From NCBI GenBank assembly GCA_023213395.1, contig CM041465.1, forward strand, positions 159,285,741 to 159,349,740: a DNA stretch of 64,000 bases, in the 5' to 3' direction. Positions 40,901-52,260 of this stretch are shown here, one piece after another. Positions within the stretch are counted from its first letter, which is position 1, and each line of letters begins with the position of its first letter. The notes under the pieces were generated by a model that searched no databases, was not told where the DNA came from, and saw only the letters and a program-made list of their open reading frames with translations. The translations under genes and the position numbers were made by a program. The DNA is from Cycas panzhihuaensis. Lineage: Eukaryota; Cycadophyta.

Positions 40901-42414
40901 AACTTCTTATGAGAATTGCCTTTATGGGAGAGTTACATTGTCCCATGTTTCCCTGTACTAATATCTCCTATGTCAATGGTTCATTTATTATTTCCATATC
41001 AACAACTTATGTGCTTGTAGGAAGCCACTTTATAGGACATCAATTTACTCTATTCCCATAAGTTACTATCCTTACATCAATGTGTCTCATATAGAAACCT
41101 CCCATGTTAATGTATCCTATATGAACATCACTCTTATAAGAGTATGCCTTTTGGGGGGGGTAAAATTTAACTAACAAAAGGAATTCAGTTCTATCTAAGA
41201 GATTAACTAACACACTTGAGACACTTTTATATTAAAAATAATACATTAAAGTGTCTTGATCTAATCTAACACTAACTCTATAACCCCTCCACCCCCACAC
41301 CCCTTCTCATACATTTTTGGCTATTTATATAGCCAATAATATATGAATATGAGTCGTTTGTTATAAATTTTTTCAAGCAAGGCAAGAAAAAAGCATAACA
41401 TATCCCCTTTATTTATTTTTATGCATGTGGGTTCAATGAGTCCCCATTAGTTATTTTTATGTATGTAAGTAATGTCTATATAGGAAGGATTTACTACCTC
41501 ATGCTTGGATAGATAGTGTGGTATGAAACACTCCTCATAAAGGTGAAAGCTAATGCTCATACATATTGGTGTTATGTAGTATGAAATGCACAACCATTAC
41601 TTTTATGCATTGTGTGGTATAGGACATTCATGATCATGGAGAGATAGTCCATAAAGATAGGGTATAACATTCCAAATAAAGTACAAGAATTGAATTGAAG
41701 TAGAAAACTTTAATTTAACAATGAGTTGTATTTGACATTTCCTAGCAGAAGGCATAAACTAAAATGAAACCTATATTAAATAAAATGACTTGGTATGGAT
41801 GAAATTTTAGGATAAGATTGGAGACTATGTCATGAACATTTTAATGATGTTTGAAGTATAGTAGGATGCCCAAGAAATAGTTTAGTAATAAATTAATATA
41901 GCTTGTGATACAAGAGCTTAATTAGGGTAGTTATGGGTTGAATATTGAGTGGTTACTAGTACTTTATCATTAATATCATGTGCTTTATATGGTGGCAACA
42001 CTTAATCTCAAGTTTGCTATTGGTTATGTAGTGAATTAATTTGAAATAATTTGGTTGGTTTCTCTTTTGAGTTAATATGAAAATGTTTTAGTACCTTAAT
42101 ACTAAATTATAATGATATAACATTTGTGATCCTTTCCAAAATTTAGCATTGTTATATTTATAGTAGAAAACTACTTGGAAAGAAACTTGCTATCATATCT
42201 ATGATTTACATTGATGACATTGATTAAAAGGTTTTTCATTGGCTCCTTAAATTAGCAGTATCTTTAGGCATGTAATTCTCTATTATGTATGTTTCTAAAA
42301 ACTCAAATTTAGTTTATATTAGTTTAAGTAATTCAGGAGATTCTAGATTATTTGGTAGACTCTGGTGAGTCATAGCTAACAAGAGTCATAGTCAACCTAT
42401 TTGGGGCCATGGCA
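40901..42414 (+). repeat. Region ending in the 5' LTR of element E; start not located
   Basis: The right border is firm: ggccatggCA at 42414 followed by a primer site. The left border of the LTR is not visible. Inside are loosely repeated ctcccatgttaatgt-like words (40920-41130), a G8 run at 41152, and a palindrome ggctatttatatagcc at 41319-41334, which contains a minus-strand TATATAAATA. Confidence 0.45.
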
Positions 42415-42415
42415 G

Positions 42416-42435
42416 TTGGTATCAAAGCCTAGGTT
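42416..42435 (+). other. Primer-binding site of element E
   Basis: ttggtatcaaagcctaggtt, matching initiator tRNA-Met (TGGTATCAGAGCC) with one change, one base after the LTR end. It sets the plus orientation of E. Confidence 0.85.
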
Positions 42436-43389
42436 AGAAGCCTAGGAAACTTACAAGAATTTTGTCTTTAAGGTAAAGCATCTCAAAGCTTTTAAGTGAT
42501 AGATTATTGGATTGAAACTTGATAGTTTATTAAACTAGAACTTGATAGAGCATTGCTAAGGGTTTGTAATCTATAATATTAATATATTTCTACTAAAATT
42601 TTGTAGGTAATAATGTTGAAAAATTGTTGCTAAGCCTTCATAGTTTAAGCATTGTAGGTTGTGGTAGGAGATTGGAAATAAACCCCTTATTATCATAGGT
42701 GGATAAAAACTTAACTAAAGAGATACAATAGAGAAGAATAATCCAATAATAGGACTTAATCAATGTGAAAAATAACTAACTAATGAAATCCAAGCATATC
42801 AATAAAGGACAACTAGAAATTTAGGTTTAGGCATAGACCATTTTATTAATTTAAGCAATAGTTAAAGAATTACAAAGAGAAAATTCTAACTTTCTTCATA
42901 TCAACTCTTATCTAACTCTTTTACATATGTCGTTATAGAAGTATATGTAGATATAATTTTAAAAGATACTATCACATGGTATTACAATATAATTAGAACA
43001 AATCATGGGCTAAAAAGACCCCCTTCAAACACCTAAAGGGGCTTAGGTGTAACACATATACTTATGTAACACTTGCAAAGTGTTCAGTATATCTAATATT
43101 TAGAAGATTATTATTAGTGCTACCAAAAACTAAAATTTAATAGATTATTGAGTTGTAAATGCAAAATATTAATGAATTAAAACATTGGAAATAAGTGTTA
43201 GAGTTTAAGATGTTGGAACCTAATAAATTATATAATTATAGAAAAGGAAACCCTAATTATTGAGCACACAAGTAGGGGGAATAAGAGGAAGACTAGAGAA
43301 TGATCAACCAATATTAAATCCACAAGTATAAAATCTTCCAATGAAATTTCTAGAGGAGGAGATCATAGGGCTAGGAGAAGCACACTCCA
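42436..43389 (+). other. Element E leader
   Basis: About 950 bp before gag with no clear coding sequence. A minus-strand LTR-like block (TGTTACACC near 43053 down to about 42660) was noted but lacks supporting borders. Confidence 0.35.
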
Positions 43390-44193
43390 ATATGAGTTAA
43401 GAAAGGTGAAGTCACCCACCTTCAATGGGAAGATTAAGACCAAGTAAGAAGCTAAAGCATTATTGCAAGTCATTGAGAACTACTTTAGACTAAATGACTT
43501 TAATTCAAATAAAAAGGTAGGGATTATTATTTTTTGCTTAACTAAAAAAGCATCCTTATGGTGGGAACACCATAAGAAGGTTAAAAGCCATTGAGAGAGG
43601 GAGATGCAATGGATAAATTTGCCAAGCACTTGAAAAATACATGCCTCTTTAAGTAGTAATATGATAAAAAATTAGTAGCTTTTCATGAATTAAAATAAGA
43701 AAAAAGGAAAACAAAGGAGTATGAATAAGAATTTATAGAACTCATTTAATATGTCCCCTACATAAAGGAGGAAAAAGTAAAGACATATAGATTTATCAAT
43801 GTGATACATGGGGTCATCTGTAATAGGATAAAAACTTTTTAGCCCAAGACTTTAGAGGAGGCTTTAGAAGACTAGATATTATGAAGAATAGTGGAATAAG
43901 CCTTAAAGAAAGCAACTTGGCTAGAAAGGAAAGGGGCATCTAAGACAAAGCCCATCATAAAGAATTTTTAGACAACATATATTTAATCAAGGTAAAGGAA
44001 AATTTAACCACCTATTAGGCAACATAATACCTTATCCAATGCCTATGAGTGTCTATAAAAATATAGGCAATGGAAGATGTTATCAATATAATTGGCTAGG
44101 GAACTATGATATCAACTATCTATAAAGGCTAGAAATAATATGAAGAACTCAAAATATTGAGCTGTAATCCACTATGGAAGATGAAGCTTAAGA
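43390..44193 (+). pseudogene. Element E gag
   Basis: Reads SPTFNGKIKTK, then ALLQVIENYFRLNDFNSNKK, IIIFCLTKKASLWWEHHKKV, and further on a degenerate FLSG-type segment ending in PKTLEEAL (43840-43865). This is the Retrotrans_gag domain of gypsy elements, including the conserved A(S/T)LWWE. A Gln-rich and basic tail follows until the D insertion at 44199. Many stops. Confidence 0.8.
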
Positions 44194-44198
44194 GATAG
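44194..44198. repeat. Target-site duplication of element D, left copy
   Basis: gatag, identical to 49561-49565. Confidence 0.92.
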
Positions 44199-44855
44199 TG
44201 TTGAGAAGATAATGTCCTAATAACCTAAAACTACCACCAAGATCTAAACTATTTTGCAACTAGTTACAGGAATCGAAACTGAAATTTAACATGCAAGTTC
44301 TTAAACTAGAGATAATATAATAAAATGAATAAGAAATTTAAGCTTCACATATACACCTGATATAACATGGTAAAACCCTAATAGTATACTAGGGAAACAT
44401 CAACATAGGAAATGTATCAATCTTTATTATCAAAGAATGGAGAAATGTATACAATTTGTAGTAGAATACTCACAACAACAATGACCAACTTCCCAACTCT
44501 TCACAGTACATCCAATACATCAAACACCATCAACATAATAAAAAAACACCCTAAATTAGGCTATATGAGAGAGTCATATAAGGCACAAATCTCAACCATA
44601 GAATCTAGGATATTTTTAGTGAATGACACTGATTCTCTTTACAATTTAGTATGCTTTTCAATACTAGCCTTTTGGGTTGGGGGCTATTAACCCCGAACCC
44701 CCTCTTTACGAGGGGTGTTCCAATGCACCCTACACCCCCCAGCCAAGGGGGCTCCCACTTCCCTTGGAATCCCCCAAGGAAGTTTGCGGGGGGAACTACG
44801 CTGCCAACTTGTCAAAATTTTAGCCTCCAAAACATTGTTTTCACATTATCTAATA
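44199..44855 (-). repeat. Element D 3' LTR
   Basis: Matches 48900-49560. Plus-strand ends are TGTTGAGAAG and ttatctaata. On the minus strand the purine-containing cggggtagaaat precedes it and is a possible polypurine tract (44856-44867). Confidence 0.93.
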
Positions 44856-44884
44856 ATTTCTACCCCGACAACAATTTACCTTAT

Positions 44885-45440
44885 ACCTTTCCTTGACCAT
44901 TCATCACATTTTCTACAAGCCAAGAGAAGTCAAATACCATTTGAACTTCTCTAATAGTCCTGGTTTTGTGAATATATCATCACAATTCTGTTTTGACTTA
45001 ACCTTCTCAAGTGCCACTACACCTACTTCCATAACTTGTCTAATAAAATGGTACTTAAGTGCAATATGCTTTGTCTTACTATGATAAGCTAGATTCTTTG
45101 CTAAGTAAATGACACTTTGACTATCACAAAATACCTTTAACTTTTCATGTTTCCTTCCAAGCTCAACAAGTGGACCCTATAATACTTCTTTATAAGCATG
45201 TGTTGTAGCAACATATTTAGCTTATATAGTCGATAATGCAATTGTGCTTTATAATTTTGACATCTAACTAACTCGACCATTTGCAAGAGTGAATACATAA
45301 CCTGAAGTATACCTTCTCTTATCTAAATCTCTTGTAAATTTTGAATCAACATATCCACAAACCTAATTATCTATACCTCTAAAGGTGATGCAATAGTCAC
45401 TTGTGCCTCTCAAATATTGAAGTGCCCATTTCACTGCTAC
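44885..45440 (-). pseudogene. Element D RNase H
   Basis: Minus-strand: GYVDSKFTRDLDKRRYTSGY (first Asp), STIALSTI then AKYVATTHAYKEVL (Glu changed to Lys), KVFCDSQSVIYLAKN (Asp), HSKTKHIALKYHFIRQ and DDIFTKP, the copia RNase H signature series. Two TAG stops replace Gln codons. Confidence 0.88.
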
Positions 45441-46560
45441 CCAATGTTCCTTTCATGGATTTACGATAAAACTGCTACATATACTGATTGCATGTGAAAT
45501 GTCAGGTCTTATACATACCATGGCATACATTAAACTTCCTACTACACTGGCATAAGGTATATGAAACATATAATCCTTTTCTTCTTCATTACGAGGACTC
45601 ATACTCGATGAAAGCTTGAAATAGGAAGCCAACAGGATACTCACTGGTTTCACATTTACCATACCAAACCTAGTTAGCACCTTCTCCATATATTTCTACT
45701 ATGATAACCATAACTTACTATTTTTCCTATTTGTATGTATCTCTATACCTAAGATTTATTTTGTAGTTCCTAGATCCTTTATATCAAAAGTCCTAGCTAA
45801 TTGATCCTTTAACTTATTGATTTCTGCCATGCTCTTGCTTGCAACTAGCATGTCATCAACATATAATACCAAGATAATGAATAAGCCATTTTCTAAGAAT
45901 TTAAAGTAAACATAATGACCATACTCACTTCTTTTGAAATTTTGGCTCTCCATGAAGGCATCAAACTTCTTGTACCATTGCATGGGTGATTACTTCAGGC
46001 CATACAATGATTTCCTGAGCCTGCAAATAAGTCTTTTCCTACCATCATGTACAAACCCTTTTGGCTAATCCATATAGATCTCCTCATCTAAATCTCTAAG
46101 TAGAAAAGCTATTTTTACACCTAACTGCTCCAACTCTAAATCAAGAGAAGCTACCAATGCTAATGGAACTTGAATTGAAATAAGTTTGACAACTGGTGAA
46201 AAGATCTCATGAAAGTCAATACTTGCTTTTTGTATAAAGGCTTTAGCCAGTAGTCTTACCTTGTATTTATTAACCTTTCCATCAACATCTATTTTCTTCT
46301 TGAAAACCCACCTATAATCAATAGTCTTCCTTCCATGTGGAAGTTCTACCAAGTCCTACGAATTATTTTTCTTAAAAGCATCTATCTCTTCCTGCATAAC
46401 CCTCTTCCACTTCTCACTATGGATATCATCTACTGCTTCCTGATAACATGTAGTCTCACCATCATTAGAAACCAGAGCAATAGAAATAAAGGGGACATAC
46501 CTATCATGTGGATGACTAACTCATTTAGATCTTCTAATAGTTGGTGGAGGAGTATCCACA
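45441..46560 (-). pseudogene. Element D reverse transcriptase
   Basis: RVT_2 domain with TIDYRWVFKKKIDVDGKVNK, DFHEIFSPVVKLISI, DLDEEIYMD, LCRLRKSLYGLK-like start of the palm, VLYVDDMLVASKSMAEI with the catalytic Asp pair, DIKDLGTTK, and PYASVVGSLMYAMVCIRPDI. Long open stretches (46352-46065, 45983-45756, 45689-45453) are separated by single stops in the same frame order. Closest to functional among the copia RTs here. Confidence 0.92.
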
Positions 46561-46599
46561 TACTCCTATAAATCTGTTACAGATTCATCTTAAAAAAGA

Positions 46600-47560
46600 T
46601 CTTGCTACTCTTCTATTTCTAAAGATAGTTGGGTTTAAAACTTGACCTGTTGATGTTCAACTTTCTACTCCTGTTTCATTTTAACTTCTACACTATCTAA
46701 TTTTAGAAAGGGAGATTTATCAAATATAATATCTTTGTTAATAGTGATTTTGTGGGCAGTAGGATCCCACAACCTGTATCCCTTCACACCATCTCTATCA
46801 CCATAACTAACAAAGATACATCTCTTGGATCTTGGCTCTAACTTTAAATGTTGACTTTTATCAATCAAGGCATAAGCATCAAAACAAAAAACTTTCAAAT
46901 TTGAATAGTCACATAGATGTCTAGTCCATACCTCTTCAAGAATCTTGTAATCTATTGCAAGTGATGGTGACCTATTTACCAAATAGCAAGTTGTTTGAAT
47001 AGCTTCTGTCCATAAGCCTTGCTCCACTCATGCATTACTTAGCATGCTTCTTGCTCTTTCCAAGAGTGTCGTATTCATGTGCTCAGCTATGTCATTCTAT
47101 TGCAAAGTATAGCTAGTGGTCTTATGCCTTTCAATCCTAACTTCTCTGCAATAATTCTCAAACTCCAAGGAGTTGAACTCACCTCTATTGTCAGTTCTTA
47201 AACATTTGATTGACTTGCTAATGCTCTCTCTATTAGAGCCTTAAACTGCTTAAACACATTAAAAACATTAGATTTCTTTTTCAAAAAATAGACCTATACC
47301 TTTCTGGAGTAATCATCTATAAATGTGATAAAGTATAATGATCCTCCATAAGATATTATAGGGGATAGTCCCCATACATCTGAATGTACATAATCTAGAA
47401 CACCTTTATTAGTGTGACTCCCTACTTTAAACCTAAGTCTAAACTACTTCCCAAAAATACAATGTTTTCAAAAAGACAAATATAAAAGTTATAAGTTAGG
47501 AAGTAACTTATAGTTCATCAGTACCTTAAGTCCTCTCTCACTTATGTGCCTAAGTCTTTG
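46600..47560 (-). pseudogene. Element D integrase
   Basis: LDYVHSDVWGLSP (Asp), FITFIDDYSRKV, CLRTDNRGEFNSLEF (Asp), IAEHMNTTLLERARSML (Glu): the D, D, E triad is visible though in shifting frames. The C-terminal part (47027-46665) is open: EAIQTTCYLVNRSPS, RCIFVSYGDRDGVKGYRLWD, ITINKDIIFDKS. Joins element cDNA to target DNA in working copies. Confidence 0.92.
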
Positions 47561-47569
47561 ATGGCATAA

Positions 47570-48010
47570 CTAAGCCGGATCTTCTGTAGTCTTTCCTATT
47601 ATAACTGCATGGTTGATATCTGTACTTCCCACTAAAATGTAAAGATTTCCTTTCTTTAAGGCTTTCATAACAACCAAGGCACCCTTTGACACCGTTAAGA
47701 CTCTTTCATAACCTATGTACTTATAATCACTAGAATCTAGTTTACCCAAGGAAATCATATTCCTTTTCAGATTTAGTATATGTCTAACTTTAGTTAATAT
47801 TCTCACTACACCATCAAACATTTTAATTCTGATGCTACCAATGCCCGCTATCTTACAAGAAACTTCATTTCCCATAAGCACATCACCACCATCAAGAGGT
47901 TAGTATGATGAGAACCAATTATTCTTTAGACACATGTGGTGTGAAGAATTTGAATCTAATAACCAATCATGGTGATAATGGGAAACATTACAAGCAACCA
48001 AGACATCATT
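47570..48010 (-). pseudogene. Element D protease and GAG-pre-integrase
   Basis: WLLDSNSSHHMCLKNNWFSS holds the active-site Asp with Gly changed to Asn (DSNSS for DSGSS). After one stop an open stretch (47881-47570) gives GNEVSCKIAGIGSIRIKMF, RHILNLKRNMISLGKLDS and ALKKGNLYILVGST, leading to GAG-pre-integrase. Confidence 0.88.
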
Positions 48011-48059
48011 ATTCATACCTTGATTTGACTCCACCTGATTAGCCTCCTTGGTAGGATCT

Positions 48060-48827
48060 TCCTTTTTTTAGAACTCCTTCCTTTTGTAGCAAACCTTCTT
48101 GAGGTGACTTGTCTTATTACAGTGCCAAAATCTGAGCTTACTCTTCTTGCCTTTTGACTTTAACCTTGATGTGTCCCTGGAGCTTTGTCCTCTATCAATT
48201 GTTCTACCCCTTGCTATCATAACTTCTGGTATAAAGGTTTCAAGACTAGACTTCCTCCTCACTTCTTCCATCAGTAAAACAATCACAATAGAATCATAGT
48301 CTAATTCATTTGTAGTGCTAAAACTAATTGAGGTGACAATATTATCCTAAGATTCTAGTAATAAACATAACAAGGTAACAACCTTATCCTCATCCTCAAT
48401 TATGACATCAATACTAGCTAACTGATAAATAAGAGTATTGAAAATATTTAAATGGTTAGAAATTTTTGTACCTTCTTTTATTCATAATGAGTATAGTTAC
48501 CTCTTCAAGTAGATTCAATTTGTCATTGATTTAGTTATATATAAGTCTTCCAATCAGGTCCATAATCCTACTATTATCTACTCCCATGCAATGTTAAATA
48601 GAACTTCATCTACCAAGCACAATCATATTGTGCTAAGAGTCCTTTTGTCTAGATCATCCCATTTGTTATTGTCCATCCCTGTGGGTTTATTCAATTTTCC
48701 TGCAAGAGCTTTATACAAACCTTGTTGTACTAGAACATCATACACTTTCAACTTCCACAACTCAAAGTTGTTTTTTCTTGCCATTGAATTTCTCTACCTT
48801 AAACTTTACATTTGCCAGTTTCACCAT
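48060..48827 (-). pseudogene. Element D gag
   Basis: Start ATG at 48827: MVKLANVKFKVEKFNGKK, then FELWKLKVYDVLVQQGLYKA and LDKRTLSTI, the UBN2-type copia gag. The zinc knuckle near 48100-48140 reads FWHCNKTSHLKKVC, so the first Cys ligand is Phe. The segment 48286-48068 is open. Frameshifts lie between. Confidence 0.87.
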
Positions 48828-48882
48828 TTGGTATAGAAAAAACTGACACCAAAATCTTCACAAACTTGCTTTAAAAATAAAA

Positions 48883-48897
48883 GTGGCTCTGATACCA
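48883..48897 (-). other. Primer-binding site of element D
   Basis: Minus-strand TGGTATCAGAGCCAC, an exact match to the initiator tRNA-Met primer type, two bases from the LTR end. Confidence 0.95.
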
Positions 48898-48899
48898 CT

Positions 48900-49560
48900 T
48901 GTTGAGAAGACAAGATCCCAATAACCTAAACCTTCCACCAAGATCTAAACTATTTTGCAAGTAGTTATAGGAATCGAAACTGAAATTTAATATGCAAGTT
49001 CTTAAACCAGAGATAATACAATAAAATGAATAGGAAAGCCAAGATTCACATATACACTAGATATAATGCGGTAAAACCCTAGTAGTGTGCTAGGGAAACA
49101 TCTAGACAGGAAAGGTATCAATATTTATTATTAAAGAATAGAGAAATATACACAATCTATAGTAGAATGCTCACAACAACAATAACAACAACCAACTGTC
49201 TAACTCTTCACAATACATCCAATATATTGAACACTATCAACATAATGGAAAAACACCCTAAATTGGGCTATATGAGAGAGTCATATAAGGCACAAATCTT
49301 GACCATAGAATCTAGGGTATTTTTAATGAATGCCCCTTATTCTCTTTACAATTTATTATGCTTTTCAGTGCTAGTTTTTGGGTTGGGGGATATAAGCCCC
49401 GAACCCCCTCTTTGCAGGGGGTGTTCCAATGCCCCATGCACCCCCCTAGCCAAAGGGAGCTCTTGCCCCCTTAGAACCCCCTGAGGAAGTTTGGGGGAAA
49501 CTACGTTGCCAACCTATTAAAATTTTAGCCTCCAAAACATTGTTGTCACATTATTTAATA
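48900..49560 (-). repeat. Element D 5' LTR
   Basis: 661 bp partner of 44199-44855. Both copies carry a G/C-rich block ggttggggg(a/c)tat...ccccgaaccccctcttt in otherwise AT-rich sequence. Confidence 0.93.
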
Positions 49561-49565
49561 GATAG
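49561..49565. repeat. Target-site duplication of element D, right copy
   Basis: gatag, identical to 44194-44198. Confidence 0.92.
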
Positions 49566-49959
49566 CTCACATGCATATGCACACAACTATTAAGGTAAGA
49601 TTGGCAGAAAATTAATTCATCATGTTGTAATACATTGGTAAAATTTAGGGATGAACATTTATTATGCTTATAAATTTAAGAAGTAATTATCATTTTCTAT
49701 ATCCAAGGATAGTAGAGAAATGTGAACTAAAAATTAAATCATACAAGGCCAAGTGGATTGCACATATTTCTAATGGTAATAAAAAGAGAGAATTAAGAAT
49801 GCATCATCTTGCCTATTAATGTGGGAAACATAGTTTACTCATGTTGGGTTTATATTTTACCTCTTAGTGATTATGATATAATCACAAGTATAGAATATAT
49901 GAAAAGAACATATAATAAAAGTTGATTGCTTTAATAATACAATTAAATATTTGAATGAC
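49566..49959 (+). pseudogene. Element E gag-RT interval, probable protease
   Basis: Continues element E after the D insertion. Position implies the end of gag and the protease, but I see no DTG/DSG motif. Confidence 0.35.
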
Positions 49960-50680
49960 CATGGAAGGCTAGTGATGGAAAAATTAAAAATATAGACATA
50001 TGACATATTGGTAAAGGGCTTTATTAGGCCTAACACTTCACCATGGGGAGGTCTAGTATTGTTCATAAAGAAGAAAGATGGAACATTAAGGTTGTGTGTA
50101 GATTATAACTAACAAAATAAATATCCAATTAAAAATAAATATCCTTTACCCAAAGTTATAGACTTATTTGACTAGCTAAGGTTAGCCAAGTGGTTCATAA
50201 AGATAGACCTAATATTAGGTTATTATCAAATTTGAATCAAAGAAGAGGACATCTATAAGACAACATTTAGGACCAAGTATAGATATTATGAGTATATGGT
50301 AATTCCATTTAGGTTGGCTAATACACTTAGTATATTTATGAATTTAATGAACAATGCATTTAGGAGGTATTTAGAAAGTGTATCGTTGTGTTCATTGATG
50401 ACATCTTGTTCTAGTCTAAGTCCAAGGAGGAACATAAAGAACATTTAATAATAGTGTTCTAGCTATTGAGAGAGCATAAACTTTATGCTAAATTAAGAAA
50501 TTATAAATTCTATAAAGAAGAAGTATGTTATTTAGGCCATATTATTTTAGAAGAAGGGATTTCAACGAACCCTTAGAAGATTAAAACCATAGTAGAGTGG
50601 TCATCTCCTAAAATCATATATGAGGTAAGAAGCTTTATGGGTTTAGTAGGCTATTATACAAAGTATATAATAAACCTCTC
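49960..50680 (+). pseudogene. Element E reverse transcriptase
   Basis: [80 protein letters not shown], then after a one-base shift VVFIDDILF (catalytic Asp pair), SKSKEEHKEHL, VCYLGHIILEEGIS and FMGLVGYYTKYI. Typical gypsy RT of the chromovirus-like type. Confidence 0.9.
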
Positions 50681-50739
50681 TAAAATAGCTCTATGTGAAG
50701 AGTGTTTTTAGTTGTTGAAATAGTTACTTAATATAATAC

Positions 50740-51060
50740 CAATTCACATAATAACTTATTTAAATTCAAAGTTTACGGTCTACACAAATACTAGCATGAA
50801 AGTTTTATGAGTAGTTGTAATGTAAAATGGCACAATGGTCTACTACAAATCTAGAAAATTAAAAGATTATAAGAAGAATTATTTAACACATAATCTAGAG
50901 TTAGTAGTAGTTATATATGCACTTAAGGCATGGAGATACTACCTACTCATAAAAGGTTTTGAGCTTCATATAGACTATGTTAGTCTTAATATATCTTTAC
51001 ACAACCACACCTCCATATGAGACAACATAGATGGATGGAATTTCTATGCAAGTTTGACTT
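50740..51060 (+). pseudogene. Element E RNase H
   Basis: KFTVYTNTSMKVL (first Asp changed to Asn), MVYYKSRKLKDYKKNYLTHN, LELVVVIYALKAWRYYL (Glu kept), ELHIDYVSLNI (Asp kept). The stretch 50835-51020 is open. Confidence 0.87.
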
Positions 51061-51339
51061 CTAGCTAAAATATATAAAATGGAAGGAGAACAAAGACACA
51101 TATTCCATACGTAGATAATAGTATAATGTCATGGTAAGTATTCAAGAATTTGACTTGATTGATTCTATTATAATATCATGTAAAGAGGATGAAACCTATA
51201 ATAAATAAAGAAATCTTTATAGAATCACTAAACCTTAGAAAATATAAATACCAAGGTCATAAGAAACTACAGAGGATTTCACAGAAAGGGAAATAGTGCT
51301 TTAATTTTATAATAAATAATTTACATGCTATAAAACTTA

Positions 51340-51878
51340 GGTATTAGGGAATTGATGGTCCAATAAGCATATAATGCTCCTTATGTAAGACATATAGGCT
51401 ATTATAAAAGTTATGTAGTAGTAAGGAACCAACTTTACTAGCTTGGAATGAAGAAAGATATCTTGAGTTATATAACAAAGTGCTTAATATATTAAAGACT
51501 TAAAAACTTACTAGGTTATTGCATCCCTTAAATATTATGGAATGGAAGCGGAAAGTCATAACTATGGACTTCATTATATATCTACCTAAGAGATTATGAT
51601 ATCTCTATGTTATTTTAGTGGTGGTGGATAGGCTAACCAAGTTATCACATTTTATTTCCATCCACTCTATGAATACAACTTTTAGAATTGCTATCATCTT
51701 TATGAAAGAGATAGTGAGACTATATAGTATACCTAAGAAAATTATTTTGGATAGGGATACTAAATTTACATCAAGGTTATAACAACCTATATTTAGAGAA
51801 CTAGGCACAAAACTTAACTAGTATAGCTTGCCATCCATAAACAAATGAACAAACAAGGAAGATAAATTAGGTGCTTGA
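51340..51878 (+). pseudogene. Element E integrase, truncated by element F
   Basis: Zinc region NAPYVRHIGYYKSYVVVRNQ and LGMKKDILSYITKCLI, then a core with ITMDFIIYLPK (Asp), VVVDRLTKLSHFISIHSMNT, RLYSIPKKIILDRDTKFTSR (Asp) and a decayed TNKEDKLG where QTERVNQ is expected. It stops at gtgcttga, where the F LTR begins. Confidence 0.88.
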
Positions 51879-52248
51879 TGTTAAAACTACCTAATACCTC
51901 CTTCATTTCTTTATATCTTTGTAATCTAATGTTCATTTTGTATTAATGGACCCCTAATGTAATTAAATCATATTTGATATTAAGGTTAGGTCCACCTCTT
52001 ATGCCATTAAGTCAGCCTATCAAATTGTAATGTAACATTGACAGATGGGTATAAATTATGCCCCACACCTTTGTACATTGTTAATGTGGAAGCTACCTGA
52101 AAGAGAGCCTTACGATGTAATGAATTCACCCATAACCTTGAAAATTCCTTTGTCTTGTTTATTTATATATTTCTTTGAATATTTTAGTTATTGTGCTTGA
52201 TATATATTGATTAGTGCACGTGTATTAAAGATTTTGATGTTTTTATCA
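51879..52248 (+). repeat. Element F 5' LTR
   Basis: Starts TGTTAAAACTACC, ends GTTTTTATCA. Good TATA box tataaatt at 52050-52057. Confidence 0.75.
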
Positions 52249-52260
52249 TGGCATCAAAGC
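52249..52260 (+). other. Primer-binding site of element F
   Basis: tggcatcaaagc, two C/T and G/A changes from TGGTATCAGAGC, directly after the LTR. Confidence 0.75.

Larger units (their letters stand above)
44199..49560 (-). mobile_element. Element D: near-complete Ty1/copia retrotransposon, 5.4 kb
   Basis: LTRs of 657 and 661 bp, primer site, gag, protease, integrase, RT and RNase H in copia order on the minus strand, and a perfect 5-bp target duplication gatag. The LTR 5' end reads TATTAG on the minus strand in both copies, probably from TGTTAG. Stops are present in each domain but the layout is whole. It inserted into element E after gag. Confidence 0.95.
42415..51878 (+). mobile_element. 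Element E: Ty3/gypsy of a non-Tat lineage, interrupted by D and F
   Basis: Primer site, gag, then after a 5.4-kb copia insertion RT, RNase H and integrase core follow in order on the plus strand. RT words such as [19 protein letters not shown] are those of chromovirus-like gypsy elements and differ clearly from A, B and C. Integrase is cut at 51878 by the LTR of F, so any chromodomain and the 3' LTR are not in the window. Very AT-rich, with stops throughout. Confidence 0.85.

Noticed and set aside
42660-43053. Possible solo LTR on the minus strand in the leader of E (TGTTACACC...)
   Set aside because: No matching second copy, no convincing end near 42660 and no target duplication.
49960-51878. 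Chromodomain of element E
   Set aside because: Integrase is cut before its C-terminus, so none can be seen; the chromovirus label rests on RT style only.
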